From: Bryobacteraceae bacterium
GTDB lineage: Bacteria; Acidobacteriota; Terriglobia; Bryobacterales; Bryobacteraceae
Assembly: GCA_026129905.1 (NCBI GenBank)
Contig: JAHCHE010000002.1
Coordinates: 310,001-374,000 of the forward strand
Length of the DNA: 64,000 nucleotides
Reading direction: 5' to 3'
A program made the position numbers and the translations under genes. A model generated the notes under the pieces. That model was not told the origin of the DNA, did no database searches, and saw only the letters and a list, made by a program, of their open reading frames with translations. This document shows, piece by piece, positions 57,019 to 64,000 of the stretch. The first letter of the stretch is position 1; each line of letters starts with the position of its first letter.

Positions 57019-60000
57019 TCAGTCGCGGCTTCTTCTGCCCCTGCCGATGACCTGGCTAAGCTGGCGCAGCGCCTCGATTTCACTCTTCGTCGGCAGATCG
57101 GCGGCGTACCACGCGTCCACCTTCTTCTTCACCTCGGCGACGGAATTCCGCCGCGGATGGTCGCCCCAGAACGCGCCGATCCGTTCCAGCGCCTTTTGCG
57201 CTTTCGCCTGCTCGCCCGACTTCTCATAGGCCACCGCGAGCAGATACTCCTGAATTCGGTAGTCCGGATTGTGCGGCTTGCCCGTGCCGAGACGCTCCGG
57301 GTATTCCTTCGATTTCTCCAGCCACTCGACGGCTTTCGGATACCGGGCCTGCTTCATGTCCGTCAGCGCGAGCGAAACCTGGCACTGCATGTACAGGTCG
57401 TGCACGTCGCGCTGGCCTTCGAACGGCAGAACGGTGGCGTGCTCCAGCAGGCCATAACAATCCTGGTAGCGGCCGTTGTTGAGATAAGTCCGGGCCAGCA
57501 GAATCTTCATCAGGTCGGCGTCGGGGAAGCGTTTGGAGGTTTCGACGGCCACCTTCAACGCCTTTTCGTGCTGGCCGCGGTCAGTGTAGAAGCGGCCCAG
57601 GTGATAGGCGCTCCGCCAGCTATCCTTGTCCAGGGCGTAGGCCCGTTCGTAGTCCTTCTGGGCCCTCGCCGGCTCGGAGTCTTGCCGCAGGTACGCGCGG
57701 CTGACGTAGAAGGTCGGATAGTCGGGCTGGTCAGCCTGCCCATCCCAAGTGGATAGCGCGTCCGCGCGGCGATTGATGCCCCAGTAGATCAGCCCGAGGT
57801 AGTATTTCGGCTTCCAGTCGCCGGGCCGCGCCTGGTTCGCCCACTGAAATACCGGAATCGACTCTTCCCGGAACGGGAACACCAGGAACGGCGACATTCG
57901 GTTGGCTTCCTCGAGAAGCTGCCGGCTCTTGTCCGGCGCCTTCTCCCGCTGCAAGTAGGCAAGCCAGTACAGAATTTCCGCCTGCTTCGGCCCTGCGCCG
58001 AGCAGTCGCAGCGCTTCGGCGGGCAGCCCCAGGTTCACGTAGTACATCGCGAGTTCGAGATACGTTTCGTGAGGCAGTTCGTTGCGGATGAGAGATTTGA
58101 ATTCGTCGAGCTTTGCCTGGTCCTGCGTCAGCAGATAGCGCTCGAACCGAGCCAGGTGATCGAGCGGATCGATCTCCAGGATCTTATCGAGCGTCTTTCC
58201 CGCCGCTTCTCTCTCGTTCCGCAGCCTGTATAACGTGCTCAGCGACTGGAGGGCCTTGATGTTCTGAACGTCGTAATCGAGCGAGCGCGTCAGAAATTCC
58301 AGCGCGCGGTCGTACTTCTTGTCCACCAGGTAGACCTCGCCCAGCAGCGCGTTGGCCGACGAGCGGTACTTCATCGAGCGGGCTGCCCAGCCGAACGTCT
58401 CCTTGGCGTCGGTGAGGTTGCCCATCTTCCGAGCGATGACGCCGTAGATGTAATTCGCGTCGGCGTCGTACATCGCGTAGTCGAGCGCCTTTTCGGCGTA
58501 TTCCAGCGCTTTCGGGTACTCGGCCCGGCGCGTGTAAAGCTCCGCCACCCGCGTCAGCGCCCGCATGTGGAGCGGCTCCTTCTTCAATAGCTGAAGGTAC
58601 TTCTCCAGCGCGAGATCGTAATTGCGGCCCTTCTCCAGCCGCTCCGCCGACTGGTAAAGGCCCTCGAGGGTGTTCTCCTCGTAATTGCGGAAGTTCAGAG
58701 GACGCCGCAGGAGGTTCGCTTCCGGATCGTCCGCGTAGGAGATCTTGTCGCCGATCTTCACTTCAAGCGCGCCCTTCTTCACCGTCGCCGGCAGGGTCTT
58801 CTGGAACACCTCCATCGGCTTAAGGCTCACGCGCTCGCGATGGACTTCCTTGCCGCCGGCCAGCAGCACCAGGTCGTCGTCGATCTTCTGCAACGCGGAA
58901 AATCCGACGGTGACGCCGCTGCCGGTATTCTTCACGTTCAGCGCGCCGTACGGCGAGGCCTTCACCATCGGGCCGATTTCCTTGAACGGGAACCAGAGTT
59001 CGCTCCATTGATCGGTGGTGTACGGGGCGAAGAACTCGTGGTCGTCCTGGTCCAGCAGCCGGCCGGTCTGCGGCTCAAAGTACGGTCCGTCGGAATCGGT
59101 GAGCAGGTTCTCCCAGATTCCGCCCGCGCGGGACAGCGGCCAGCGGAAGAACTTCCGCCCCGGCATGTCCTGCGGCAATGCCCAGTGGCCCGAGCCGAAC
59201 TTCGCGTTGTGCCAATAGCTTGCCATGAACTCGTCCAGAACGCCGTGAATGAAGTAGCTGCCCTGGTCCGAGTCGCTGTGCTCCTTGTACAGCGCCAGGT
59301 TTCGCCCGTCTTCGGTCATCGGCCACGGCGCTTCGTCCACGCTGTAGTCGTGCCCGATGTACCGGTTGCCTGGAAAGACGAATTCCAGATCGTCCGACAG
59401 CCGGTTCGCCGCATTCATCCAGACATAGTAGGACTGGTTCAGCGGCTGCGGGTTGTACCAGAGCCCCTTCGATTCGAAGTACGCCTTGTCCGGTGGAACG
59501 GTGAACGTCACGCGCCAGAATGTGCGCGACGGCAGATCCAGGTTCCCCACGATGCAGCTCACGCTGCCGTCGGGGTTCCTGCGCGTGAGGTAATCTACCG
59601 GCGTGGCCGTGGCCGGCGTGTGGCCGACGATGCCGAAGTTCAACTCGATGCCTCCCGACGTCCATGGGCCGCGCAGCGCGATGTGACGGAACTTCCGCAC
59701 CTTGTTGTAGTAGATGAACTCCTTGCCCGTGCTCTTTTCGATGGCGGCGAAGAGCTTCCCCCCTTCCTCCGGCATGACGAGCGCCTCGATGTAGGGGTTC
59801 TCCAGCTTGACCACGTTCCACGCCTGGTCGACCGGTTCGTAGCTCAGCTTGTCAAAGAAGAAATACGGGTACAGCCGCGGCCCGCGCCCCCACATGCTCG
59901 ATCGCGTCATGATCGGCATCGGGTCGGGCCCCGAGAATGGATAGGTCTTGAAGACCTGTTTCTCTTCCTTTACGGTAGCGGTATCGCCGGCCAGCAAGGC

Positions 60001-60051
60001 GCCGGGGGCGAGCAGGAGAATGATAACTACGGCGAAGCGAATTCTGGGCAT
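57019..60051 (-). CDS. Exported DUF5107 plus TPR-repeat protein
   Basis: A 1010-residue exported protein. The leader R-F-A-V-V-I-I-L-L-L-A-P-G-A-L-L-A-G is followed by a DUF5107 domain (residues about 35-400) with the marks Y-P-Y-F-F-F-D, L-E-N-P-Y-I-E-A-L-V-M-P-E-E-G-G-K-L and R-G-P-W-T-S-G-G-I-E-L-N-F-G. From about residue 460 to 950 a long TPR superhelix follows (A-L-E-K-Y-L-Q-L-L-K-K, A-L-E-Y-A-E-K-A-L-D-Y-A, A-Y-A-L-D-K-D-S-W-R-S-A-Y). DUF5107 proteins resemble galactose-mutarotase-type sugar-binding domains and often stand with glycoside hydrolases. ATG 60051 fits the -10 box just upstream. Confidence 0.88.
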   Translation of the reverse strand: MPRIRFAVVIILLLAPGALLAGDTATVKEEKQVFKTYPFSGPDPMPIMTRSSMWGRGPRLYPYFFFDKLSYEPVDQAWNVVKLENPYIEALVMPEEGGKLFAAIEKSTGKEFIYYNKVRKFRHIALRGPWTSGGIELNFGIVGHTPATATPVDYLTRRNPDGSVSCIVGNLDLPSRTFWRVTFTVPPDKAYFESKGLWYNPQPLNQSYYVWMNAANRLSDDLEFVFPGNRYIGHDYSVDEAPWPMTEDGRNLALYKEHSDSDQGSYFIHGVLDEFMASYWHNAKFGSGHWALPQDMPGRKFFRWPLSRAGGIWENLLTDSDGPYFEPQTGRLLDQDDHEFFAPYTTDQWSELWFPFKEIGPMVKASPYGALNVKNTGSGVTVGFSALQKIDDDLVLLAGGKEVHRERVSLKPMEVFQKTLPATVKKGALEVKIGDKISYADDPEANLLRRPLNFRNYEENTLEGLYQSAERLEKGRNYDLALEKYLQLLKKEPLHMRALTRVAELYTRRAEYPKALEYAEKALDYAMYDADANYIYGVIARKMGNLTDAKETFGWAARSMKYRSSANALLGEVYLVDKKYDRALEFLTRSLDYDVQNIKALQSLSTLYRLRNEREAAGKTLDKILEIDPLDHLARFERYLLTQDQAKLDEFKSLIRNELPHETYLELAMYYVNLGLPAEALRLLGAGPKQAEILYWLAYLQREKAPDKSRQLLEEANRMSPFLVFPFREESIPVFQWANQARPGDWKPKYYLGLIYWGINRRADALSTWDGQADQPDYPTFYVSRAYLRQDSEPARAQKDYERAYALDKDSWRSAYHLGRFYTDRGQHEKALKVAVETSKRFPDADLMKILLARTYLNNGRYQDCYGLLEHATVLPFEGQRDVHDLYMQCQVSLALTDMKQARYPKAVEWLEKSKEYPERLGTGKPHNPDYRIQEYLLAVAYEKSGEQAKAQKALERIGAFWGDHPRRNSVAEVKKKVDAWYAADLPTKSEIEALRQLSQVIGRGRRSRD

Positions 60052-60061
60052 GACGCCCATG

Positions 60062-60091
60062 AGTCTAATGAACCCGCGCCCTTCAATGCAA
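60062..60091 (-). promoter_or_regulatory. Promoter (TTGCAT-18-TAGACT) for the DUF5107-TPR gene
   Basis: Minus strand: TTGCAT (60091-60086), an 18-base spacer and TAGACT (60067-60062). The predicted start of transcription is about 60055, four bases before ATG 60051, so the message would be leaderless. This rejects the ATG at 60060. Confidence 0.5.
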
Positions 60092-60104
60092 CCCGGCGGC
60101 GCCG

Positions 60105-60110
60105 TACAAT
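60105..60110 (+). promoter_or_regulatory. -10 box (TACAAT) for the gene starting at 60134
   Basis: TACAAT, 23 bases before the proposed TTG start, with a GGGGAGGGG Shine-Dalgarno between. Confidence 0.45.
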
Positions 60111-60133
60111 ACATTGCACAGGGGAGGGGTGAG

Positions 60134-60691
60134 TTGTCCATCGACGCAAACCATCCTTTACGCAGGCTGTTCGCGGGATTGGTCGAACGGCGGCTGTTCC
60201 AGGACGCCCAGCTAAGCGATACCCAAGCCGTCACCTACATCGCGGAGCTGCTCGCCGAGTTCACCCACGTTCGGAAACTGTATCGCATCCGCAACGCGCG
60301 CGGCCAACGGCTGCAAGACGTCGGGGAGATGCTGATCGAGTCGAACCCGTTGCTGGAGGGCCGCTCGTTCGACTACGAGCGGGCGGTGCGAAAGCACATC
60401 GGCGACTACACCTTGTTCCTATCCGGCCTGTTTCCGGAGTACGTGGCTTCGCTGCCGCGCCGCGGCTTGCGGCTGGACGCGCTGGTGGATTACGTCAAGG
60501 CCGGCAAGGAGTCCTACCGCATCGTGGCCGCCTTCGACCAGTTCGAGTACCGGTTCGAAGCCCCGCTGTTCCGGCGGCTGTCGGATTCGTTCGAACTCTG
60601 CGTCTACGGGTTGAACCTGGTCAAGACGGATCTCGAGCGCTTCCAGCAGGGATACTATCGGGGGCTCCGATCAGCCCTCGGTTCCGAATAA
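60134..60691 (+). CDS. Hypothetical alpha-helical protein, 185 aa
   Basis: A soluble, mostly helical protein with no leader. TTG 60134 is chosen because it follows a purine-rich Shine-Dalgarno (GGGGAGGGG) and begins the sequence S-I-D-A-N-H-P-L-R-R-L-F. The middle is dense in tyrosine and arginine (Y-E-R-A-V-R-K-H-I-G-D-Y), and it has repeated S-Y-R-I-V-A-A-F and F-E-L-C-V-Y-G-L-N-L segments. I recognise no family. The last 21 bases overlap the convergent Trm112-like gene. Confidence 0.7.
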   Translation: MSIDANHPLRRLFAGLVERRLFQDAQLSDTQAVTYIAELLAEFTHVRKLYRIRNARGQRLQDVGEMLIESNPLLEGRSFDYERAVRKHIGDYTLFLSGLFPEYVASLPRRGLRLDALVDYVKAGKESYRIVAAFDQFEYRFEAPLFRRLSDSFELCVYGLNLVKTDLERFQQGYYRGLRSALGSE

Positions 60692-60952
60692 GCGGCCCAG
60701 TTGGCCTGTTGGGATCGATTCGTCCACCAGCATCACGGGTATGCCGTCCCGGACGGCGTAGATCCGCTGTCCGTCCACGGTGATCAGGCCCTCCTGAAGC
60801 GGGTCCTTCACCACCGCGCCGCTCTCGTACTTTACCTGGCCGGCGCCGATCCGTTCGTTGATGTCCCGGATGGCGTCGTCGTCGAGCGCCTTTAACGGGG
60901 TTTTGGTGAGCGGGCAACACAGAATTTCGAGCAGGTCGGGTTTCACGGGCAT
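60671..60952 (-). CDS. Trm112-family zinc-ribbon-like protein
   Basis: A 93-residue Trm112/UPF0434 protein. The N-terminal strand L-L-E-I-L-C-C-P-L-T-K-T-P-L holds the typical C-P pair, and the late segment R-I-Y-A-V-R-D-G-I-P-V-M-L-V-D-E is the family signature. Trm112-like proteins activate methyltransferases, and the bacterial ones are often subunit-like partners. The second zinc-ligand pair is lost, as in the UPF0434 forms. Its end overlaps the gene at 60134-60691 by 21 bases. Confidence 0.88.
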   Translation of the reverse strand: MPVKPDLLEILCCPLTKTPLKALDDDAIRDINERIGAGQVKYESGAVVKDPLQEGLITVDGQRIYAVRDGIPVMLVDESIPTGQLGRLFGTEG

Positions 60953-60991
60953 CTTTTCTCGGCGGTCCTTGCCGGTCTCTCAAAGGATAAC

Positions 60992-62566
60992 TCAAGGCTC
61001 GGCGGTTGCGGCGACCGCCCGGTATTTCTCCAGGGCGGAGCGGTATTCGGCGATGGCTTCGGCCGGGAGAACGCTTTCGCTCCGCTTCATCTCCGTCTGG
61101 ACCCGCTCGATGAGATACTCGATCTCGGCTTTCCGCGGGCGCGGCGGCCGGCCTTCGATGTCGATGAAGACGGGGCTCGAATGGGCGAACCGGATGCGGC
61201 CGCCCGGCAGCTTTTGGATTGCCCGTACAGCGACCCAGCACGACGCCGGCGGGCGAATCGCCGTCTTCGCCGGAGACTTGCCGAGTGCCGTGACCTTGCC
61301 GTTCACCACCAACTCGATCCGATCGACGGGAAGATGACTTTCGACGGTCGCCTCGATCGCCGCCTCGATGGGGGCTTTCACGCGAAACGTGTGGCCCGGC
61401 GGCTGCCCGTTGACCGTGACGAACAGCAGCGGACCGGTGGTGATGAAGCTGCGCCCTTCGTTCAGCCCCTTCAGCCATGTCTGGGGCGTCAACTTGCCCT
61501 CGACCTTGACATAAGCTCGGCCAAATCCCAGCGGAACCGGATGCACGCCGGAAGCGGTCCCGGCCGTCGGCCTCATCCGGAACCCCGCGTTGAGCAGAGC
61601 GTAGTAATTCTGGAAGGTGTAGTCGATCCAACCCCACTCGGTCCAACCGCCGCGGCTGTCCTTTTCGATCTCCATGTACGGCGCCGAGGGCTCGCCCCAC
61701 TCGGGAAAGCCGAACCCGGCGGGCCACATGTGGTTGTTTGCAAGTTCGTACAGGTGGACGTTCAGCAGCGGCGGCAGCGCCATCGACCAGGGCCACGCGT
61801 GCTTGTCGAGCTCCAATAGCGCGCCTTCGTCGGCCGCCTGGCGCGCCACCGGCCCGAGCGGCGGAACTCCCGCCCGGTACTCGGAGCGGTGTCCGATGAT
61901 GAACAGCGCCCCGAGCGTGTGCGGCTTCCCGCTCACGGTGAAGATCTCGTACTCGGTATTGCGCGGCCAGATCAGGTGGGCGTCGTCCACGCGGATCGTT
62001 TCGGCCGGGATCTCCCCGGCCATGCTCTTGTCGCCCTGGCTTGGCGGCTGAAACGCGTGCGTCACCCAGTAGACGAGCGGGAAGGAGACGTTCAGGTCCT
62101 CCGCCAGCGCGAGCGTGCGCAGTTCGTCGAGCGTGCGGTGGACGTGGGTGTCGCCGGAATACCAGCCTCGGGCCGCCATGTCCGTGAAGCGCTTCAGCGC
62201 CAAAGTGACTTTCGCCGGCGCGCTCTCAAGCCGCACCGTCGTCTCCGCCGGAACGTACTCTTTGCCCCGCTCCGCCATCAACCGGTAGCTGCCCGGCGGC
62301 AACTCGGCCACGAACGGGCTCGCCGTGAGCGCGGTGTGGATCTCCGTGACGCTGCCCCGCTGCTTTTCGTACGGGACGGCCGCGCCGCCGGCCTGCGCGG
62401 ACCTGACCAGATGCCACTTGCCCGGAGGACCCTCCACGTAAAGGCGGCACGGCAGAAGCCGGCCGGTGGCGCCATCGATCACCTGGCCATCCAGCCGCAC
62501 TTTCGTCTCCTGAGAGTACGCCATCGGAATCGATACGAGCAGAACAAGCACGCAGGTCCGGATCAT
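60992..62566 (-). CDS. Exported CehA/McbA-type metallohydrolase
   Basis: A 524-residue exported protein (leader V-L-V-L-L-V-S-I-P-M-A-Y-S). An N-terminal beta domain with carboxypeptidase-regulatory-like repeats (R-L-D-G-Q-V-I-D-G-A-T-G-R) precedes a PHP-type metallohydrolase domain. Its metal site begins at G-W-Y-S-G-D-T-H-V-H near residue 138-145, and further histidines occur in L-F-I-I-G-H-R, V-H-L-Y-E and N-N-H-M-W-P. This matches the CehA/McbA family of polymerase-histidinol-phosphatase-like proteins. The substrate is unknown. It is divergent from the MFS gene, with 47 bases between the starts. Confidence 0.85.
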   Translation of the reverse strand: MIRTCVLVLLVSIPMAYSQETKVRLDGQVIDGATGRLLPCRLYVEGPPGKWHLVRSAQAGGAAVPYEKQRGSVTEIHTALTASPFVAELPPGSYRLMAERGKEYVPAETTVRLESAPAKVTLALKRFTDMAARGWYSGDTHVHRTLDELRTLALAEDLNVSFPLVYWVTHAFQPPSQGDKSMAGEIPAETIRVDDAHLIWPRNTEYEIFTVSGKPHTLGALFIIGHRSEYRAGVPPLGPVARQAADEGALLELDKHAWPWSMALPPLLNVHLYELANNHMWPAGFGFPEWGEPSAPYMEIEKDSRGGWTEWGWIDYTFQNYYALLNAGFRMRPTAGTASGVHPVPLGFGRAYVKVEGKLTPQTWLKGLNEGRSFITTGPLLFVTVNGQPPGHTFRVKAPIEAAIEATVESHLPVDRIELVVNGKVTALGKSPAKTAIRPPASCWVAVRAIQKLPGGRIRFAHSSPVFIDIEGRPPRPRKAEIEYLIERVQTEMKRSESVLPAEAIAEYRSALEKYRAVAATAEP

Positions 62567-62591
62567 GGCCCGTAGTTTAACCGGTTTGTCG

Positions 62592-62597
62592 TATCAT
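62592..62597 (+). promoter_or_regulatory. -10 box (TATCAT) of the MFS gene
   Basis: TATCAT overlaps the first in-frame ATG (62596) and lies 16 bases before the second ATG (62614), which it supports as the start. Confidence 0.4.
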
Positions 62598-62613
62598 GCG
62601 AGCATTCGCACTC

Positions 62614-63942
62614 ATGCCAGAAACACGCTTCCGGCTCACGTTCACGCAATGGCTGATCTGCTTTGTCGCCGCCCTGGGATTCGCCTTTGACATCTACGAA
62701 CTGCTGGTGCTGCCGCTGATTGTACGGCCCGCCATCATGGAACTGGGCGGCTTCGCGCCCGGCTCCCCGGAATTCAACCAGTGGGTGGGCATGCTGTTCT
62801 ACGTGCCGGCGCTGTGTGGCGGCGTGTTCGGACTGCTGGGCGGCTACATGACGGACCGCCTGGGACGGCGGCGCGTCCTGGTCTGGAGCATCCTGATCTA
62901 CGCCGGCTCGGCTTTCGCCGCCGGCTTCGCCACGTCCCTGCCGCAGTTGCTGTTCTTCCGGTGCACCACCTTCATCGGCGTCTGCGTCGAGTTCGTGGCG
63001 GCGGTGGCATGGCTGGCTGAGCTGTTCCCGCACCCCAAGCAGCGCGAGGCGGTCCTCGGCTACACGCAGGCTTTCTCGTCGCTCGGCGGACTGCTGGTCA
63101 CCGGCGCCTACTACCTCGCCGTCACGTACGCGGGTTCCCTCCCGGCGGTGCATGGCGGGCACGAAGCGTGGCGCTACACGCTGATGTCCGGCGTGGTGCC
63201 TGCCATACCGCTGATCATCATCCGGCCGTTCCTGCCGGAATCGCCGATGTGGCGGGAGAAGAAGGCGGCCGGCACGCTGAAGCGACCGAGCTTCGCCGAG
63301 CTGTTCCGCCCGGCGTACCGGCGGACGACGCTGGTGACGGCGCTCATGGTCGCCTGTAGCTACGGCGCGGCGTTCGGGGCGATCCAGCACGTGCCGCGCA
63401 TCGTCCCAGGGCTGCCGGAACTCGCCGGGATGGCGCAGGCGCGGGTGGAGCAAACCGTCAGCGCCGTCCAGTTCGCCCAGGAGATGGGCGGTCTGTTGGG
63501 CCGGATCATTCTCGCCGCCCTGGCGGTCTGGATGGTGGGCCGCCGGCGGCTGCTGCGGACCTTCCAGGTCCCGGGCCTGATCGTCATGCCCGTGGTGTTT
63601 CTGTGGGCCGCGCCGCACGACCTGACGCTGCTGAAGATCGGGATCTTTCTGGTCGGCATGCTGACGGTGGCCCAGTTCAGCTTCTGGGGCAACTACCTGC
63701 CGCGCGTCTACCCCACGCACCTGAGGGGTACCGGCGAGAGCTTCGCGGCCAACGTCGGGGGCCGGATGATCGGAACCTCGGCGGCATACGTGACGACGCA
63801 CCTGGCCAACGTGACGCCCGGCGCCACCGCGCCAATCCAACTGGCGTACGCGGCGGCCATCGTGGGAACGGCGGTCTACGTGATCGGCTTCATCGCCAGC
63901 TTCTGGCTGCCGGAGCCGGAGCGGCAGGCGCTGCCGGAATAG
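62614..63942 (+). CDS. MFS transporter (metabolite:H+ symporter type)
   Basis: A 12-helix major facilitator of 442 residues. The loop 2-3 motif G-G-Y-M-T-D-R-L-G-R-R-R is intact (near 78-89). The F-D-I-Y-E-L-L-V-L-P segment near 24 resembles sialate, aromatic acid or shikimate transporters of the SP/AAHS groups. The last conserved loop is R-V-Y-P-T-H-L-R-G-T-G-E (near 365), also typical of that group. ATG 62614 is preferred to ATG 62596, which overlaps the TATCAT promoter box at 62592-62597. The substrate is likely a small organic acid or sugar acid, inferred from the family only. Confidence 0.9.
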   Translation: MPETRFRLTFTQWLICFVAALGFAFDIYELLVLPLIVRPAIMELGGFAPGSPEFNQWVGMLFYVPALCGGVFGLLGGYMTDRLGRRRVLVWSILIYAGSAFAAGFATSLPQLLFFRCTTFIGVCVEFVAAVAWLAELFPHPKQREAVLGYTQAFSSLGGLLVTGAYYLAVTYAGSLPAVHGGHEAWRYTLMSGVVPAIPLIIIRPFLPESPMWREKKAAGTLKRPSFAELFRPAYRRTTLVTALMVACSYGAAFGAIQHVPRIVPGLPELAGMAQARVEQTVSAVQFAQEMGGLLGRIILAALAVWMVGRRRLLRTFQVPGLIVMPVVFLWAAPHDLTLLKIGIFLVGMLTVAQFSFWGNYLPRVYPTHLRGTGESFAANVGGRMIGTSAAYVTTHLANVTPGATAPIQLAYAAAIVGTAVYVIGFIASFWLPEPERQALPE

Positions 63943-63951
63943 CGGCGGCGC

Positions 63952-64000
63952 CTACGGGCGGAGGTAGAGGATCAGCGTCCGGCCGTCGGAGTGGAACTCG
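63952..64000 (-). CDS. 3' end of an unidentified gene running off the window
   Basis: On the minus strand the last codons read E-F-H-S-D-G-R-T-L-I-L-Y-L-R-P before TAG at 63954-63952. Only 15 residues are visible. They are sensible in composition, but no family can be named. The gene is convergent with the MFS transporter. Confidence 0.45.
   Translation of the reverse strand, partial: EFHSDGRTLILYLRP

Noticed and set aside
60060-60062. ATG 60060 as start of the DUF5107-TPR gene
   Set aside because: It lies before the expected transcription start (about 60055) and inside the promoter area; ATG 60051 fits the leader and signal peptide.
1-64000. tRNA, rRNA, CRISPR arrays, prophage or intact insertion sequences
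   Set aside because: No cloverleaf with tRNA invariants, no rRNA-like blocks, no regularly spaced direct repeats, and no transposase or integrase frame was seen.

Overview
This is a high-GC bacterial chromosome segment, most likely from an acidobacterium of the Solibacter/Bryobacter type (order Bryobacterales). The best marker is the C-terminal domain of the two secreted proteins at 40424-42154 and 50877-54302. It has the N-N-A-I-Y / N-S-A-S-F opening and the G-T-N-L-G-P-like and Q-I-N-x-x-V-P motifs of the TIGR03437 family, which is strongly expanded in Solibacter-like genomes. LptD points to a Gram-negative envelope. PD40-type kinase debris, DinB_2 proteins, Tat-leader enzymes and PadR/permease pairs fit the same lineage. 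I see no rRNA, tRNA, CRISPR array, prophage or intact insertion sequence. These lineage statements are inference from protein families, not from a search.

Layout. 1-1.97 kb: the end of a concanavalin-like protein, an unknown protein, and a decayed receiver-domain fragment. 1.99-6.9 kb (minus): trkH and trkA potassium uptake genes behind a large secreted FG-GAP protein. 6.9-9.3 kb: a serine hydrolase and a Tat-exported enolase-superfamily enzyme. 9.3-9.8 kb: gene-free DNA with a dispersed motif. 9.8-14.4 kb: an unknown protein divergent from a 2-oxoacid:ferredoxin oxidoreductase (korAB) and a coupled TrmJ-like RNA methyltransferase. 14.7-19.5 kb: an ABC exporter, a DinB protein, rhamnulokinase and a secreted ankyrin protein, closed by a strong terminator. 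19.9-24.4 kb: lptD, a zinc-ribbon/RDD membrane protein, and a six-repeat calcium-loop protein. 24.5-28.3 kb: a PD40 kinase-tail pseudogene abutting aceE. 28.4-33.3 kb: an unknown protein with a DUF362 protein, a second DinB protein, and a PadR-regulated membrane protein. 33.4-35.8 kb: a PQQ dehydrogenase with a pentaheme cytochrome c. 35.9-38.4 kb: a minimal tad locus (cpaB-tadB-tadC only). 38.4-44.6 kb: a metallo-beta-lactamase-fold protein, a hairpin-rich repeat, an orphan DUF433 antitoxin, and an overlapping nuoA / TIGR03437 / alaX operon. 44.8-49.8 kb: a response regulator followed by an acyl-CoA carboxylase, AtuA, an AtuA-like protein and an acyl-CoA dehydrogenase, i.e. branched-chain acyl-CoA or isoprenoid breakdown. 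50-64 kb: a secreted zinc protease, a giant beta-helix protein, a flippase with a divergent glycosyltransferase, a DUF5107-TPR protein, a Trm112-like protein, a CehA-type metallohydrolase and an MFS transporter.

Together the genes describe an aerobic or facultative heterotroph. It degrades plant or microbial polymers with secreted enzymes, feeds carbon through pyruvate dehydrogenase, Kor and branched acyl-CoA pathways, and oxidises substrates in the periplasm with quinoproteins. Two regulatory themes recur. Many starts have a Pribnow-like box only 4-16 bases upstream and no Shine-Dalgarno sequence, which suggests leaderless transcripts. Many adjacent genes overlap by ATGA or GTGA, which suggests translational coupling.
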